Origin: Methyloradius palustris
GTDB lineage: Bacteria; Pseudomonadota; Gammaproteobacteria; Burkholderiales; Methylophilaceae
DNA: 64,000 nucleotides
Reading direction: 5' to 3'
Assembly: GCF_019703875.1 (NCBI RefSeq)
Contig: NZ_AP024110.1
Location: 620,001 to 684,000, forward strand
Numbering within the stretch: the stretch's first letter is position 1; each line of letters begins with the position of its first letter. The notes under the pieces are model-generated. The model saw nothing but the letters and a program-made list of their open reading frames with translations, was not told the DNA's origin and searched no databases. Positions 52,519 to 62,792 of this stretch are shown here, piece after piece. Position numbers and translations under genes: made by a program.

Positions 52519-53412
52519 TTATGGTTGCTGCAAGCTCATCAGCACATTGAGGTCGTTCAGATAACCTTTTAAGTTTTCTTGAAGGGTTTTTCGTTGTTTG
52601 GGCGTGGCGCTTTTATGCAAACTGGCTATAGTTTGACAAGATTCAGTGGCTAGCTGGTCGATATAAGCGCTGTATTCTGGGTCTTCAGGCTCTGTCATCT
52701 CATGCATAAAGCTTTGTATCTTGCTGTTGGCTTGTGTGCCAGATAATCTACCTTGCTCTATCCCACGCAGTATCAACATGATTGCCTGCTGCTTTTCCAA
52801 TCTTCTTTGATAGCTAACCTCGGGTTTAAAGCTTGAGGTTTGAATGCTTTTCAGTAGCAGCTCTTTCTGATCGCTATTGATGCTGCCATAGAATGATTCT
52901 GCTCGATCAATTGCATCATCCAGCCGTTTTTTCTCACGCTTATCAAGATTCTCGTCCATCCATTTGTCGCGCCATTTTTCGTTGTCGACACCAAACTTCT
53001 TTTCTATGTGCGCTAATTGCTTTACAGATAAATCTGGCGCAATAGATTCAATAATCGGGGCAATCTCCAGGTTGAGTTGCTCAATATGGGTTTTGGCTGA
53101 ATCAAACACACTACACACTTGCTGCGGGGTAACGTCACGCTGCATCAAATTAGCCGTGTTTTGCATTAATTCAGCGTATTTTGGTAGTTCGTTATGGCGA
53201 TGCCATTGCTGTAATTGATTGAGCTCTTGTTTGATTAATGGCTTTTGTTTGGCTGAAAAATCTACATAACCATCCAGCCACCAATAAAGCAGATCAGGTG
53301 CATTGTTATAAGTCAGTTTCAAGGCGCTGCAACTGGCAAGAAAACAGAAAATGCACGCCATAACAATGAATGCTAATGGCTTATTTAGGTTTAATGAGCG
53401 GGTTATCTGCAT
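52519..53412 (-). CDS. DUF6279-type lipoprotein
   Basis: 297 residues. Lipobox ASC (Cys at residue 28) after a hydrophobic segment; then LKLTYNNAPDLLYWWLDGYVDFSAKQ, typical of DUF6279. The rest is alpha-helical and charged. Function unknown. It overlaps the photolyase stop by 1 base and is thus co-transcribed with it. Confidence 0.82.
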   Translation of the reverse strand: MQITRSLNLNKPLAFIVMACIFCFLASCSALKLTYNNAPDLLYWWLDGYVDFSAKQKPLIKQELNQLQQWHRHNELPKYAELMQNTANLMQRDVTPQQVCSVFDSAKTHIEQLNLEIAPIIESIAPDLSVKQLAHIEKKFGVDNEKWRDKWMDENLDKREKKRLDDAIDRAESFYGSINSDQKELLLKSIQTSSFKPEVSYQRRLEKQQAIMLILRGIEQGRLSGTQANSKIQSFMHEMTEPEDPEYSAYIDQLATESCQTIASLHKSATPKQRKTLQENLKGYLNDLNVLMSLQQP

Positions 53413-54842
53413 TATTTGGCTGATTTATAGAGCGCAAGTGCCAGTGCGCGTTGCGTGCCATGATCGACAATTGGCAGCGTATACTCGTGACCAATCTCTA
53501 TATTTAAAGCCTGTTGGCGTAATGGCGGAATGAGCCAAGGCGCGTGAATTTCTTTATCGTTACATTGTTTGAGTTCAGGCACATATTTGCGAATGAATTT
53601 GCCTTGTGCATCAAACTTTTCACTCTGTGAAATTGGATTGAATATTCTGAAATAAGGCTGTGCATCGCATCCAGTGGAGGATGCCCATTGCCAACCGCCG
53701 TTGTTGGCACTGAAATCAAAATCGATCAGCTTTTCAGCGAAATATTGTTCGCCCCAGCGCCAGTCTATGAGTAAATCTTTCACCAGAAAACTTGCCGCGA
53801 CCATGCGCAGACGGTTATGCATCCAGCCTGTTTGATTCAGCTGGCGCATGGCGGCATCGACCAATGGATAACCTGTTTTCCCATCGCACCAGGCTTTAAA
53901 CAGGTTTTCATTATTGGGGAAAGGTAGAGCTTCATACTCTGGTTTAAAAGATCTGCCATCTGCAACGCCAGGGTTGTGATGCAGAATCTGGAAGTAGAAA
54001 TCACGCCAAATCAGTTCATTGAGCCAGCCTTCGGCACCTGTTCCTCCCATCTGCCATGCGGTTCTTGCTAGATGACGTACGGAGACTGTACCAAACCGCA
54101 AGTGCACTGAAAGGTAGGAGGGGCCTTTAACCGCAGGAAAGTCACGCGCTGCTTTGTATTGTTGAATGCGATCTGTGAAGTCATTGAAGAGAGTTGCACC
54201 GCCAGACATGCCTGTCGGTAGTTTCATGGTTTTTAGATTGGTACGTTGAAAGCCCATGCTCTCTAATGAAATATCGGGAAAACTCTTTTCAGGTTTTGCG
54301 AAATAATTGCTGTAGCGATCAACTGGATAGGCGCTTAGGTAAAAGTCGTTCAGCTTTTTAAGATGCGCATTTTTGTAGGGCGTGAATACGCTATATGGCT
54401 TGCTCGCAAGGGAAAGTACTTCGTCCTGCTCAAAAATTACTTGGTCTTTGAATTGGTGGAAGGCAATATTTTCTTCGCCTGCAGCCTTTGCAACGTAGGC
54501 ATCACGGGTAATAGCGGCAGGCTCATAATCTCGATTTGAATAAATCGACTCTACACCTAGTGATTTTGCCAGTTTGGGTATTTCATCTCGGGCGTTGCCG
54601 TGAAGCACAATCAGGTCGCCGCCTTTTGCTAGCAAGGCAGCCTTAAGTTCTTGCAAGCTTTCCCAAATGAACTCAACACGGCGATCTGCTTTGTCGGTCA
54701 GTTTGTCTAAAATTTCGGTATCAAAGACGAACGCGCAATACACTTGGGTTGAATCTTTGAGCGCATGATAAAGCGCAGCATGGTCAAAGTCGCGCAGATC
54801 GCGGCGAAACCATACTAGGGATTTAGTCGCGGCTTGGGTCAT
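53412..54842 (-). CDS. phrB: Deoxyribodipyrimidine photolyase
   Basis: 476 residues. The N-terminal photolyase domain begins SLVWFRRDLRDFDHAALYHAL; the C-terminal FAD domain holds VDAAMRQLNQTGWMHNRLRMVAASFLVKDLLIDWRWGEQYF and DFDFSANNGGWQWASSTG. It repairs cyclobutane pyrimidine dimers using light. Its start is 8 bases behind the rlmH stop. Confidence 0.95.
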   Translation of the reverse strand: MTQAATKSLVWFRRDLRDFDHAALYHALKDSTQVYCAFVFDTEILDKLTDKADRRVEFIWESLQELKAALLAKGGDLIVLHGNARDEIPKLAKSLGVESIYSNRDYEPAAITRDAYVAKAAGEENIAFHQFKDQVIFEQDEVLSLASKPYSVFTPYKNAHLKKLNDFYLSAYPVDRYSNYFAKPEKSFPDISLESMGFQRTNLKTMKLPTGMSGGATLFNDFTDRIQQYKAARDFPAVKGPSYLSVHLRFGTVSVRHLARTAWQMGGTGAEGWLNELIWRDFYFQILHHNPGVADGRSFKPEYEALPFPNNENLFKAWCDGKTGYPLVDAAMRQLNQTGWMHNRLRMVAASFLVKDLLIDWRWGEQYFAEKLIDFDFSANNGGWQWASSTGCDAQPYFRIFNPISQSEKFDAQGKFIRKYVPELKQCNDKEIHAPWLIPPLRQQALNIEIGHEYTLPIVDHGTQRALALALYKSAK

Positions 54843-54850
54843 TAAATAGT

Positions 54851-55318
54851 TTATTCGCGATGATAAGGATGTCCATTAATGACAGACCATGCGCGATAAA
54901 GTTGCTCAGATAACAATACGCGCACCATGCCGTGCGGTAGCGTGAGTGCCGATAGACTCCAGAGCCAGTCTGCGCGGGCCTTAACATCTGCATGTAAGCC
55001 ATCAGCACCACCGATAACCAGCGACACATCGCGGCCGCCCGTTAGCCAGGTTTTCATGCGATCTGCTAATTGTAAGGTAGTGACGGAAGCGCCGCGCTCA
55101 TCGAGCGCAACCAGGTAATCCTTACCTGCGGCTTCCAGGATGCGCTTGGCTTCTGCTTCTTGAACCTGTGGGGATTGTTTGCCTGCTGCGCGTTTGTCGG
55201 GTTTGATTTCGACCATTTCGATTGTCATTTCTCGCGGCATGCGCTTGATATATTCGGCGCATGCAGTCTCAACCCAGGCGGGCATTTTGTGACCAACAGA
55301 AATAATGCGTAATTTCAA
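54851..55318 (-). CDS. rlmH: 23S rRNA pseudouridine-1915 N3-methyltransferase RlmH
   Basis: 155 residues, SPOUT family. MKLRIISVGHKMPAWVETACAEYIKRMP, LVALDERGASVTT, SLVIGGADGLHADVKARADWLWSLS and MVRVLLSEQLYRAWSVINGHPYHRE are diagnostic. Directly follows rsfS, a conserved pair. Confidence 0.97.
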   Translation of the reverse strand: MKLRIISVGHKMPAWVETACAEYIKRMPREMTIEMVEIKPDKRAAGKQSPQVQEAEAKRILEAAGKDYLVALDERGASVTTLQLADRMKTWLTGGRDVSLVIGGADGLHADVKARADWLWSLSALTLPHGMVRVLLSEQLYRAWSVINGHPYHRE

Positions 55319-55340
55319 TCAGCCGACTTTGCTAAAAATC

Positions 55341-55697
55341 TTACTCAGCGGTCTTGATATGTCCGCGGCGTGTTTCGGCCTCACCCCAGAGTTGCTCTAG
55401 GTTGTAATAGGCGCGAGTGGCTGGCAACATGATGTGGACGATAATATCGCCTAGATCGACCAATACCCATTCACCTTCTTTTTCGCCTTCGGTACCGCGG
55501 ATATCAGCGCCTAGTTCTTTCAGCTTTTCACGTACGCTGTTAGCCAAGGCTTTAGCCTGGCGACTGGAGGTGGCGTTAGCGATGATCATATAACTCGCCA
55601 TGGAGGTCAGCTTACGCACGTCCATCACGGTAATATCAAAAGCTTTAATATCTTCAAGCGCGTCGATGACGGCTTTTTTCATGGTTTCTAAATCCAT
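55341..55697 (-). CDS. rsfS: Ribosomal silencing factor RsfS
   Basis: 118 residues: DALEDIKAFDITVMDVRKLTSMASYMIIANATSSRQAKALANSV and EWVLVDLGDIIVHIMLPATRAYYNLEQLWGE. It binds uL14 and prevents subunit joining in starvation. Confidence 0.96.
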   Translation of the reverse strand: MDLETMKKAVIDALEDIKAFDITVMDVRKLTSMASYMIIANATSSRQAKALANSVREKLKELGADIRGTEGEKEGEWVLVDLGDIIVHIMLPATRAYYNLEQLWGEAETRRGHIKTAE

Positions 55698-55747
55698 TGC
55701 AACCTTAGTATGAGATGTGAGTGGTGGTGAATTGGCAGGCGAAAGGA

Positions 55748-56131
55748 TTAACTTGCAGCCTGCAAAGGAATGTCGCGGCGTTGATCAAGGATGTCATTCT
55801 TGCCGTCAACATAGACTAGTTGTGGTTTGAGTTTTTCAAGCTCAATTTCGTTGTATATCGCGTAGCTGGCAATAATCAGTAGATCACCAGGGCTGGCTTT
55901 ACGTGCTGCAGCGCCGTTGACTGAAATAATCCCTGAATGACGCTCAGCGCGAATGGCGTACGTGCTAAAACGTTCGCCATTGTTGATGTTGTAGATATCA
56001 ATCTGCTGATATTCGCGGATGTCAGCTGCCTCTAAAAGCACTTCATCAATCGCGCAAGAGCCCTCGTAGTCCAGCTCTGAATGCGTGACGTGCACTCGAT
56101 GTAACTTGGATTTGAGCATGGTTCTTTGCAT
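55748..56131 (-). CDS. panD: Aspartate 1-decarboxylase (pyruvoyl)
   Basis: 127 residues. The self-cleavage site is Gly24-Ser25 in YEGSCAID, which yields the pyruvoyl group. [41 protein letters not shown] completes the family pattern. It makes beta-alanine for pantothenate. PanC and PanB lie about 2 kb away on the same strand, separated by an unrelated gene on the other strand. Confidence 0.97.
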   Translation of the reverse strand: MQRTMLKSKLHRVHVTHSELDYEGSCAIDEVLLEAADIREYQQIDIYNINNGERFSTYAIRAERHSGIISVNGAAARKASPGDLLIIASYAIYNEIELEKLKPQLVYVDGKNDILDQRRDIPLQAAS

Positions 56132-56255
56132 GGCTTATTGATGTTCTGTGCGGTGATAAAGATATGATTATAAAGTAAACTGCCTCATCAATAAATGTAG
56201 TGGATACAGATAGCTTTGCCGCAGTAAGAAATCACATTAGAAATAAGGGCGAAAA

Positions 56256-58004
56256 ATGATAAAAACTGAAAGAACTTGGTTATTGGCTTGGGCTGCGATG
56301 CAAGGTTTTTGCTTGTTAATGTTGCACAACTGGATTGATTCCATGGCCAGTACCGGCCCTTATTTTTATTTGATCTGGCCCCTATATGTAGTAGCACTGG
56401 CTTTTCCACTTTCAATGCAAATGCTATCAAGCTTTCGTGAGCGGAATTTGTTGTGGCAACTATGTCTGGCATACACCATGTTGACCGCAATATGTGCCGG
56501 TTATGCAGGGAAAGTTGCTTGGGTTGATGGACTGCCAGCTTATATTTATTCAGGTCAGATATTTTTGTTAGGGTGGGTCGTTTTTATTAGCTGGTTTATC
56601 CTAAATCCTTTTGCCGAACACCGTTTAAGGCAGGGGGCTTGGTCTGGTGACTATGCAATGCTGTGCTCAGCGACATGGCGTAACCTTTTAAAATTATTGT
56701 CTGCGGGTCTTTTTGTCGGAATCTTCTGGGCTTTATTAGGTTTGTGGGCGGGGTTGTTTAGGGTGCTTGGGATCAAGTTCTTTGAAGATTTGTTTACAAA
56801 TCGGAATTTTATTTATCCTGTCACTGCAATCTGTTTCGGCATCGGTTTATTACTCTATTCTGCAAGGGAGGAGGCTCTGGTTAATTTATACCGTGCCACA
56901 TTAAACCTACTTGGCTGGTTGCTTCCGTTGGTATCGGTCATTATGTTGTTGTTTCTTCTGGTAATACCTGTGCAGGGCGTCAGTCACTTATGGAAAACAG
57001 GTTATGCCACAGCATTGATGTTGAGTCTGCTTGGCTTGATGGTATTTTTATTTAATGCTGCTTGGCAGAATGGGGCAGATGGACTGAAGTTACCAGCATG
57101 GTTGCGTATTTTAGTGAATCTAGCATTGTTTTCTATGCCAGTTTTTATTGCTTTGTCTGCTTACGCTATGAATTTACGTGTTGTTCAATATGGCTGGACT
57201 GTAGAGCGTGTCTGGGCTGCGATTATTATTGGTTTGACCAGCTTATATGCTGTTGGATACGCTATTTCTGTGTTTTTTCGTAGCAATGGATGGATGCATC
57301 ATGCTTCCAAGGTCAATGTAATTGCTGCTTGGTTAATTGCATTGGTGTTACTGTTGACCCACACTCCTGTCTTAGATCCAATCAGAATAAGTGTTGATAG
57401 CCAAGTACAACGCTTACTAACAAAAGTAACTCCAGTTCAGTCTTTTGATTTTGAATATCTGCGATTTCAGGGCGGATATTATGGTAATGGGGCTTTAAAT
57501 AAACTGGTTATCTTGAGAGATCACCCGCAGTTTAGCGAAATTAATCAAAAAGCCACGCAGGCACTTGTTGCTAAATATAAGACTTATGGGGCAACTAATC
57601 ATAATGAGCCAGAGAATCAAGCCGATTTAGTAAAGTTGCTGCATATTTACCCATCAGGTAGTCAAGTTCCTGCTGAGTTACTAACTTATTTGTGGGGCGA
57701 AACACAGAGCAAGAGCTATTGGATTAATTGCTTGAGGATCTCTTCAGGTTGCCAAGCTTTACTCATAGACCTTAATGGAGATGCCGAGAATGAGCTTGTT
57801 ATTTTTGATGGCTACAACACCGTGGTGTTTAGTCAGCAAGATAGGCAGTGGAAAAGGGCTGGACATCTTCGAGGGAGAAACTGGCACCAACTTGAAGCCG
57901 CCGAAGTAGAAAAAGCATTGAAGGCTGGGAGCGTGGCAGTGGTTGATAGCAAATGGCGGGAACTAAAGGTATTGCAGGACACTTATACTTTAGAGCCTCA
58001 GTAA
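56256..58004 (+). CDS. DUF4153-family membrane protein
   Basis: 582 residues. About 10-11 membrane segments (through residue 370: YFYLIWPLYVVALAFPLSM, LLSAGLFVGIFWALLGLWAGLF, and others), then a soluble C-terminal domain (HPQFSEINQKATQALVAKYKTYG ... GDAENELVIFDGYNTVVFSQQDRQW). DUF4153 proteins have no known function. The gene lies against the direction of the panD and panC neighbours. Confidence 0.78.
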   Translation: MIKTERTWLLAWAAMQGFCLLMLHNWIDSMASTGPYFYLIWPLYVVALAFPLSMQMLSSFRERNLLWQLCLAYTMLTAICAGYAGKVAWVDGLPAYIYSGQIFLLGWVVFISWFILNPFAEHRLRQGAWSGDYAMLCSATWRNLLKLLSAGLFVGIFWALLGLWAGLFRVLGIKFFEDLFTNRNFIYPVTAICFGIGLLLYSAREEALVNLYRATLNLLGWLLPLVSVIMLLFLLVIPVQGVSHLWKTGYATALMLSLLGLMVFLFNAAWQNGADGLKLPAWLRILVNLALFSMPVFIALSAYAMNLRVVQYGWTVERVWAAIIIGLTSLYAVGYAISVFFRSNGWMHHASKVNVIAAWLIALVLLLTHTPVLDPIRISVDSQVQRLLTKVTPVQSFDFEYLRFQGGYYGNGALNKLVILRDHPQFSEINQKATQALVAKYKTYGATNHNEPENQADLVKLLHIYPSGSQVPAELLTYLWGETQSKSYWINCLRISSGCQALLIDLNGDAENELVIFDGYNTVVFSQQDRQWKRAGHLRGRNWHQLEAAEVEKALKAGSVAVVDSKWRELKVLQDTYTLEPQ

Positions 58005-58012
58005 CTCGATGA

Positions 58013-58846
58013 TTAGCCCAAGTCGAACTCAATATTGTCGATTAAGCGGGTACGACCAAGGCGCGCTGCCCCAAGTGCTACCAGTTTCTGATTGTCAGTG
58101 CTTGCTGGTAGCAAGGTATCCTGATTTCTGATGCTGATGTAATCCACTATCCAGCCTAGCTGGGTCAGATATTGTGTGGTTTGGGATTCAATCTCGGTAA
58201 ACCCCAGTTTTTTCTTCTTAACAGCATCTACTACTAGTTTTAACGCACGACTCAGACGCTGTGCTTCTAGTCGTTCTGCCGGGTTCAGGTAGCCATTTCG
58301 TGAACTCATGGCTAATCCGTCTTCTTCACGTATGGTCTCGCCCGCGACAATTTCAATCGGCAGGTTAAATTGGCTGACGAGCTGGCGAATTATAAATAGC
58401 TGCTGAAAATCCTTTTTGCCAAACACAGCAACATCCGGTCGTACGATATTAAATAGCTTTGATACCACGGTGGCTACACCAGCGAAATGGCCAGGGCGGC
58501 TTGCGCCACAAAGCTCTTCAGCGATTGCTGGTGGCAAAATGGTCATGGTTTGCGGTGTTGGATAAACTTCACTTTCACTGGGGGCAAATACTATATCTAC
58601 GCCAGCGGCTTCAAGTTTTTTACAGTCTGCATCCAGTGTGCGTGGGTAGGCGGCAAGATCTTCATTCACCCCAAATTGCAGAGGGTTAACGAAAATGCTG
58701 ACCACTATGCAATCACTTTGCTGTTTTGCCAGGTTCACTAAATGAATATGGCCTGCATGCAAGTTGCCCATGGTAGTGACCAAGCCAATGTTTTTCTGTG
58801 ATGCCAACCTGAGCCGTAACTCGGCAATCGTATAGATAATCTGCAT
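58013..58846 (-). CDS. panC: Pantothenate synthetase
   Basis: 277 residues. GLVTTMGNLHAGHIHLVNLAKQQSD contains the HxGH nucleotide motif; VAVFGKKDFQQLFIIRQLV and EEDGLAMSSRNGYLNP are conserved active-site segments. It condenses pantoate with beta-alanine using ATP. 23 bases behind panB. Confidence 0.97.
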   Translation of the reverse strand: MQIIYTIAELRLRLASQKNIGLVTTMGNLHAGHIHLVNLAKQQSDCIVVSIFVNPLQFGVNEDLAAYPRTLDADCKKLEAAGVDIVFAPSESEVYPTPQTMTILPPAIAEELCGASRPGHFAGVATVVSKLFNIVRPDVAVFGKKDFQQLFIIRQLVSQFNLPIEIVAGETIREEDGLAMSSRNGYLNPAERLEAQRLSRALKLVVDAVKKKKLGFTEIESQTTQYLTQLGWIVDYISIRNQDTLLPASTDNQKLVALGAARLGRTRLIDNIEFDLG

Positions 58847-58869
58847 TATTGATAACTGGAAAGGGAATA

Positions 58870-59655
58870 TTAAAAGCTATGTTTAGCTGCGGGGAATGTT
58901 TTGTCTTTTACTGCGAGCACATAAGTTGCAACTGCTTCTTGTATGCTCGTTGCACCTTGCATGAAGTTACGCACAAAGCGTGGTGACTTGCCATGATAGA
59001 TGCCCAGCATGTCTTGCAATACCAAGACTTGTCCTGAACAATCCACCCCTGCGCCGATGCCGATGGTTGGGATATGGATGCTGCTGGTGATAGTTTTTGC
59101 CAAGCTGGCGGGTAGCATTTCAAGCACGATCATGCCTGCACCAGCATTCTCTAATGCTTGTGCATCGCTTACTAGTTGTTGCGCCGATGCATCATCTTTC
59201 CCTTGCACACGATACCCACCAAGCTGATGTACTGATTGTGGCGTTAGCCCCAAGTGGCCGCAGACAGGGATGCCGCGCTCAACCAGAAATCTGACGGTTT
59301 CAACCATCACCGTTCCACCCTCAAGCTTGACCATGTGCGCGCCAGCAGCCATTAAGCGGCTGGCATTGCGCAAGGCTTGTTCGGGGCTTTGCTGGTAACT
59401 GCCAAACGGCATATCACTGACGATATAGGCTTTTTTTGTTCCTGCTGCTACCGCACGGGTATGGTAAACCATTTGCGATAAGGTGACAGAAAGCGTGCTG
59501 CTATTGCCTTGGAGCACCATGCCGAGTGAATCGCCGACCAGCAAGACGTCAACGCCTGCGCTTTCACACAGGCTGGCAAAACTGGCATCGTAGCAAGTCA
59601 GGACAGCAATCTTTTCGCCGTCTTGAGCTAACTGTTGTAGTTTAACTAGATTCAT
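58870..59655 (-). CDS. panB: Ketopantoate hydroxymethyltransferase
   Basis: 261 residues. [66 protein letters not shown] and [20 protein letters not shown] are PanB signatures. It adds a one-carbon unit from methylene-tetrahydrofolate to ketoisovalerate. Confidence 0.97.
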   Translation of the reverse strand: MNLVKLQQLAQDGEKIAVLTCYDASFASLCESAGVDVLLVGDSLGMVLQGNSSTLSVTLSQMVYHTRAVAAGTKKAYIVSDMPFGSYQQSPEQALRNASRLMAAGAHMVKLEGGTVMVETVRFLVERGIPVCGHLGLTPQSVHQLGGYRVQGKDDASAQQLVSDAQALENAGAGMIVLEMLPASLAKTITSSIHIPTIGIGAGVDCSGQVLVLQDMLGIYHGKSPRFVRNFMQGATSIQEAVATYVLAVKDKTFPAAKHSF

Positions 59656-59666
59656 TAGCGCTATTT

Positions 59667-60314
59667 TTATTCAAAATTTGGATTAAAGAATTCGCGTTGC
59701 CCACGAATCTGCATAATGCGCTCAATCAGCAGCTTGAGCGATTCGTCGCTGGCTGCGGTATCCAGTTTTTCATTATTCACAATCAGGATCGGTGAAGAAT
59801 CGTACTGGTGAAAATACTCGCTGTAGGCATCGGCCAAGCGTTGTAAGTATTCACGAGGAATATCCTGCTCATAACGAATCTTGCGTTGGTTCACACGCTC
59901 AACAAGCGCATCCACAGGGGTTTGCAGGTAGATCACCAAATCTGGTTTCGGTATCTGCAATTGCAGGTGCTGGTACATCTGGCGATAGAGAGAGAACTCC
60001 TCATCGTCTAGATTCAGCCTGGCAAATAATGGATCTTTTTCCAGGAAAAAATCGGCGATGATGGCATGGTGAAACATGTCGCGCTGAGTTAAATCACGGA
60101 TCTGCTCTGCGCGCTGAAACAAAAAGAAAATCTGTGTGGGCAAGGCATAACGCGGCGCATCTTGATAAAAGCGGGGCAGGAATGGATTAGCCTCGGCATT
60201 TTCCAACAGCAGGTTCACTGGATATTGATCGGCCAACCGATTGACTAGCGTAGTTTTACCGCTGCCTATAGGCCCTTCAACCACAATGTATGGAAATTTA
60301 TCGAAAATACTCAT
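59667..60314 (-). CDS. Deoxynucleoside kinase family protein
   Basis: 215 residues. P-loop [20 protein letters not shown], lid-type [31 protein letters not shown], and [13 protein letters not shown]. It phosphorylates a deoxynucleoside for salvage; sequence does not show which. It overlaps folK by 4 bases and precedes panB. Confidence 0.88.
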   Translation of the reverse strand: MSIFDKFPYIVVEGPIGSGKTTLVNRLADQYPVNLLLENAEANPFLPRFYQDAPRYALPTQIFFLFQRAEQIRDLTQRDMFHHAIIADFFLEKDPLFARLNLDDEEFSLYRQMYQHLQLQIPKPDLVIYLQTPVDALVERVNQRKIRYEQDIPREYLQRLADAYSEYFHQYDSSPILIVNNEKLDTAASDESLKLLIERIMQIRGQREFFNPNFE

Positions 60315-60823
60315 GCTTTTTTCTTGTCAGGGTTCACTATTTCAACGGACTGGCCTGCATAACTAACTGCAATGTCGCTGACTTTTCCAATATTCGGAAT
60401 GATAACGTCTGGCGCGATTTCCACCAAAGGTTGCATGACAAAGCCACGTAAATGCATGCGAGGGTGCGGCAATGTCAATATGCTTGTTTGCATCGATACA
60501 TCATCGAAAAGCAGTAAATCTAAATCCAGCACCCTGGGCGCATTGGGGAATGGACGTTCACGCCCATGCGAGTTTTCCAGGGCCAGCAAAGCATCCAATA
60601 ATTCAGGTGCGTTTAGTGCAGTTTCTACTTCGGCCACGGCGTTAATAAAATCTGGCTGATTATCGTAGCCTACGGGTGACGTTTTGTAGAGCGACGATGC
60701 TTTAATCAGCGTGGTTTGCGGTAATTCATTCAATTCGTTGATGGCATTGCCAACCTGTAACTCTGGGTTTTGTAAATTGCTCCCCAGCGCGACAAATGCG
60801 CGATGTTTCTGCATGCTAATCAT
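60311..60823 (-). CDS. folK: HPPK, folate biosynthesis pyrophosphokinase
   Basis: 170 residues. FVALGSNLQNPELQV, VGYDNQPDFINAVAEVET and RPFPNAPRVLDLDLLLFDDV are the HPPK signatures. It transfers pyrophosphate to hydroxymethyl-dihydropterin. Between pcnB and the kinase in one tight operon with panB-panC. Confidence 0.96.
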   Translation of the reverse strand: MISMQKHRAFVALGSNLQNPELQVGNAINELNELPQTTLIKASSLYKTSPVGYDNQPDFINAVAEVETALNAPELLDALLALENSHGRERPFPNAPRVLDLDLLLFDDVSMQTSILTLPHPRMHLRGFVMQPLVEIAPDVIIPNIGKVSDIAVSYAGQSVEIVNPDKKKA

Positions 60824-60834
60824 TCGTAGCTGAA

Positions 60835-62241
60835 CTAGATACCAGTGCTTGAAGCAGCAGTTGAAGTTTTTTTACGTGAGCGACGACGGCGTTTTTTTGG
60901 CTCAGTATCTGGTAACAGCATGGCTTGACGTTTTTCACCCTCGGCGCTGGCAAAATCTGTCCACCATTTACCCAACTCGATTGGTAATTCGCCTGACTCA
61001 CAACGCAGTAGCAGAAAGTCATAAGCCGCACGATAACGTGGGTGCTCAAGCAGGCTGTAGGGACGTTTACCTGCGCGTTGTTCAAAGCGTACTTGTAAGC
61101 CCCAGATTTCTTTCATGGTCACACTGAAGCGTTTATGAATCGCTAGTTTTTCGGCCTGTGTATCAATGATTTCGTTCATTGCCAGATGCAGTGCAGGGAT
61201 GCTGTTTTCTCCCAGGTCTTTATATTTTTTCCAGGCCACGAGCACTTCATGCCAAAGCAGGGTCGCAAATAAAAAGCTGGGTGAAACAGGTTTTTCGGCC
61301 AGTACACGGTCATCGGTATTTTTGAGCGCCAATTTAACAAAACGCTCACCCATCGGCTGTTCAAGCACTACATCAAGCATGGGTAGCAAGCCATGGTGCA
61401 AGCCGTGATGGCGTAAAGCATTCACACTTTCAAGTGCGTGACCCGATAAAAACAGTTTGAGCATTTCATCAAACAAGCGCGATGGTGGGACATCGCCCAA
61501 CGCATCAGCTAGTTTGGGAATAGGCGCTTCGGTTGCTTGTTCGATTTTTAAGCCAAGTTTCGCAGACAGCCTGATGGCACGCAGCATGCGCACAGGGTCT
61601 TCACGATAGCGGGTGACGGGGTCACCAATCATGCGTAAAACGCCTGCCTGAATGTCGGCAACACCATCATGAAAATCCAGAATCTCTTCATTGGATGGGT
61701 CGTAATACAGGGCATTGGCGGTGAAGTCGCGTCGTAGGGCATCTTCAACCTGGTTGCCAAATACGTTGTCGCGCAAAATACGGCCACTGTCGGCTACCTT
61801 GGCGTCATTCTGTTCGCTATCAGCCAAGTGGCTGCCGCGGAAGGTTGAAACCTCTACGGTTTCATCGCCATACATGACATGCACTAGGCGGAAACGGCGG
61901 CCGATAATGCGGGAACGGCGAAATACACGATTCACTTCTTCTGGCGTTGCGTCGGTCGCAATATCAAAATCTTTGGGGCGTTTCTTCAGCAGTAAATCGC
62001 GCACTGCACCGCCAACCACGTAAGCCTCAAAACCAGCTTTCTGCAAGCCTTCTGTAGTTTTGATTGCGCCTATGCTTAATAGGCTACGGTCTATACGATG
62101 GGTTTTTTTGAGGATGCGCTTTGCATTCAGATCAGACTTGCGCTTGGTCTTTTTGTTGGGCGTTGATGTAACGGCCGAAACAGTTTCAGCAGTTTTCTTA
62201 CTTTTTGAATTGAAAACGCGTTGCAGCAGTTTTTTGATCAT
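60835..62241 (-). CDS. pcnB: Poly(A) polymerase I
   Basis: 468 residues. The nucleotidyltransferase head holds YVVGGAVRDLLLKKRPKDFDIATDATPEEVNRVFRR with the GG and DxD motif; RRDFTANALYYDP and the RNA-binding head YREDPVRMLRAIRLSAKLG follow. The basic C-terminal tail EPKKRRRRSRKKTS is typical. It adds poly(A) tails that mark RNA for decay. The mitochondrial-like N-terminal extension (residues 1-50, Lys-rich) is short. Confidence 0.95.
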   Translation of the reverse strand: MIKKLLQRVFNSKSKKTAETVSAVTSTPNKKTKRKSDLNAKRILKKTHRIDRSLLSIGAIKTTEGLQKAGFEAYVVGGAVRDLLLKKRPKDFDIATDATPEEVNRVFRRSRIIGRRFRLVHVMYGDETVEVSTFRGSHLADSEQNDAKVADSGRILRDNVFGNQVEDALRRDFTANALYYDPSNEEILDFHDGVADIQAGVLRMIGDPVTRYREDPVRMLRAIRLSAKLGLKIEQATEAPIPKLADALGDVPPSRLFDEMLKLFLSGHALESVNALRHHGLHHGLLPMLDVVLEQPMGERFVKLALKNTDDRVLAEKPVSPSFLFATLLWHEVLVAWKKYKDLGENSIPALHLAMNEIIDTQAEKLAIHKRFSVTMKEIWGLQVRFEQRAGKRPYSLLEHPRYRAAYDFLLLRCESGELPIELGKWWTDFASAEGEKRQAMLLPDTEPKKRRRRSRKKTSTAASSTGI

Positions 62242-62367
62242 TAATGGAATCTAGTTGCACTGGAGAATAAATCGTAATGGCTCAATTATATACGATTAGC
62301 CAAGGCACTTGCCGATTCCAATCAACTGCTTGCTGTCACTTTTATCTGAAGCGATAAGTCTGAAAGA

Positions 62368-62784
62368 TTAAGTCTGCTTGGATTGAAAGATTTTATAGAG
62401 TCCGATACCTGCCAACATACCTAATGTGAATATCACGGGTTGCAGGCCGGCGCTGAGTAATGAGGCAATCGCAGGCCCAGGGCAGTAGCCTGCCAACCCC
62501 CAGCCTACGCCAAAGATCAATGCCCCAATGACCAGTTTTCGGTCTATCTGCTTATCGTCTGGTAGCGAGATACTTTCACCAAGGATAGTCTGGCCACGCT
62601 TTTTGGCGAGTGCAAATGCAAATACACCAACCAGAATAGCGCCGCCCATCACAAAAGCTAATGAGGGATCCCACAGGCCAGTAATATCAAGAAAACCTTT
62701 GACTTTGGCTGGGTTGGTCATGCCAGACAAGATGAGACCAAGCCCAAAAATAATGCCAGAAAGACCTGCGAAAATTAGTTGCAT
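62368..62784 (-). CDS. YeeE/YedE transporter half, C-terminal type
   Basis: 138 residues with four membrane segments. GVGWGLAGYCPGPAIASLLS carries the conserved Cys of the second half of YeeE/YedE (TsuA) sulfur-compound transporters. It lies 8 bases behind the other half (62,793) and acts with it. Confidence 0.85.
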   Translation of the reverse strand: MQLIFAGLSGIIFGLGLILSGMTNPAKVKGFLDITGLWDPSLAFVMGGAILVGVFAFALAKKRGQTILGESISLPDDKQIDRKLVIGALIFGVGWGLAGYCPGPAIASLLSAGLQPVIFTLGMLAGIGLYKIFQSKQT

Positions 62785-62792
62785 GATGATAA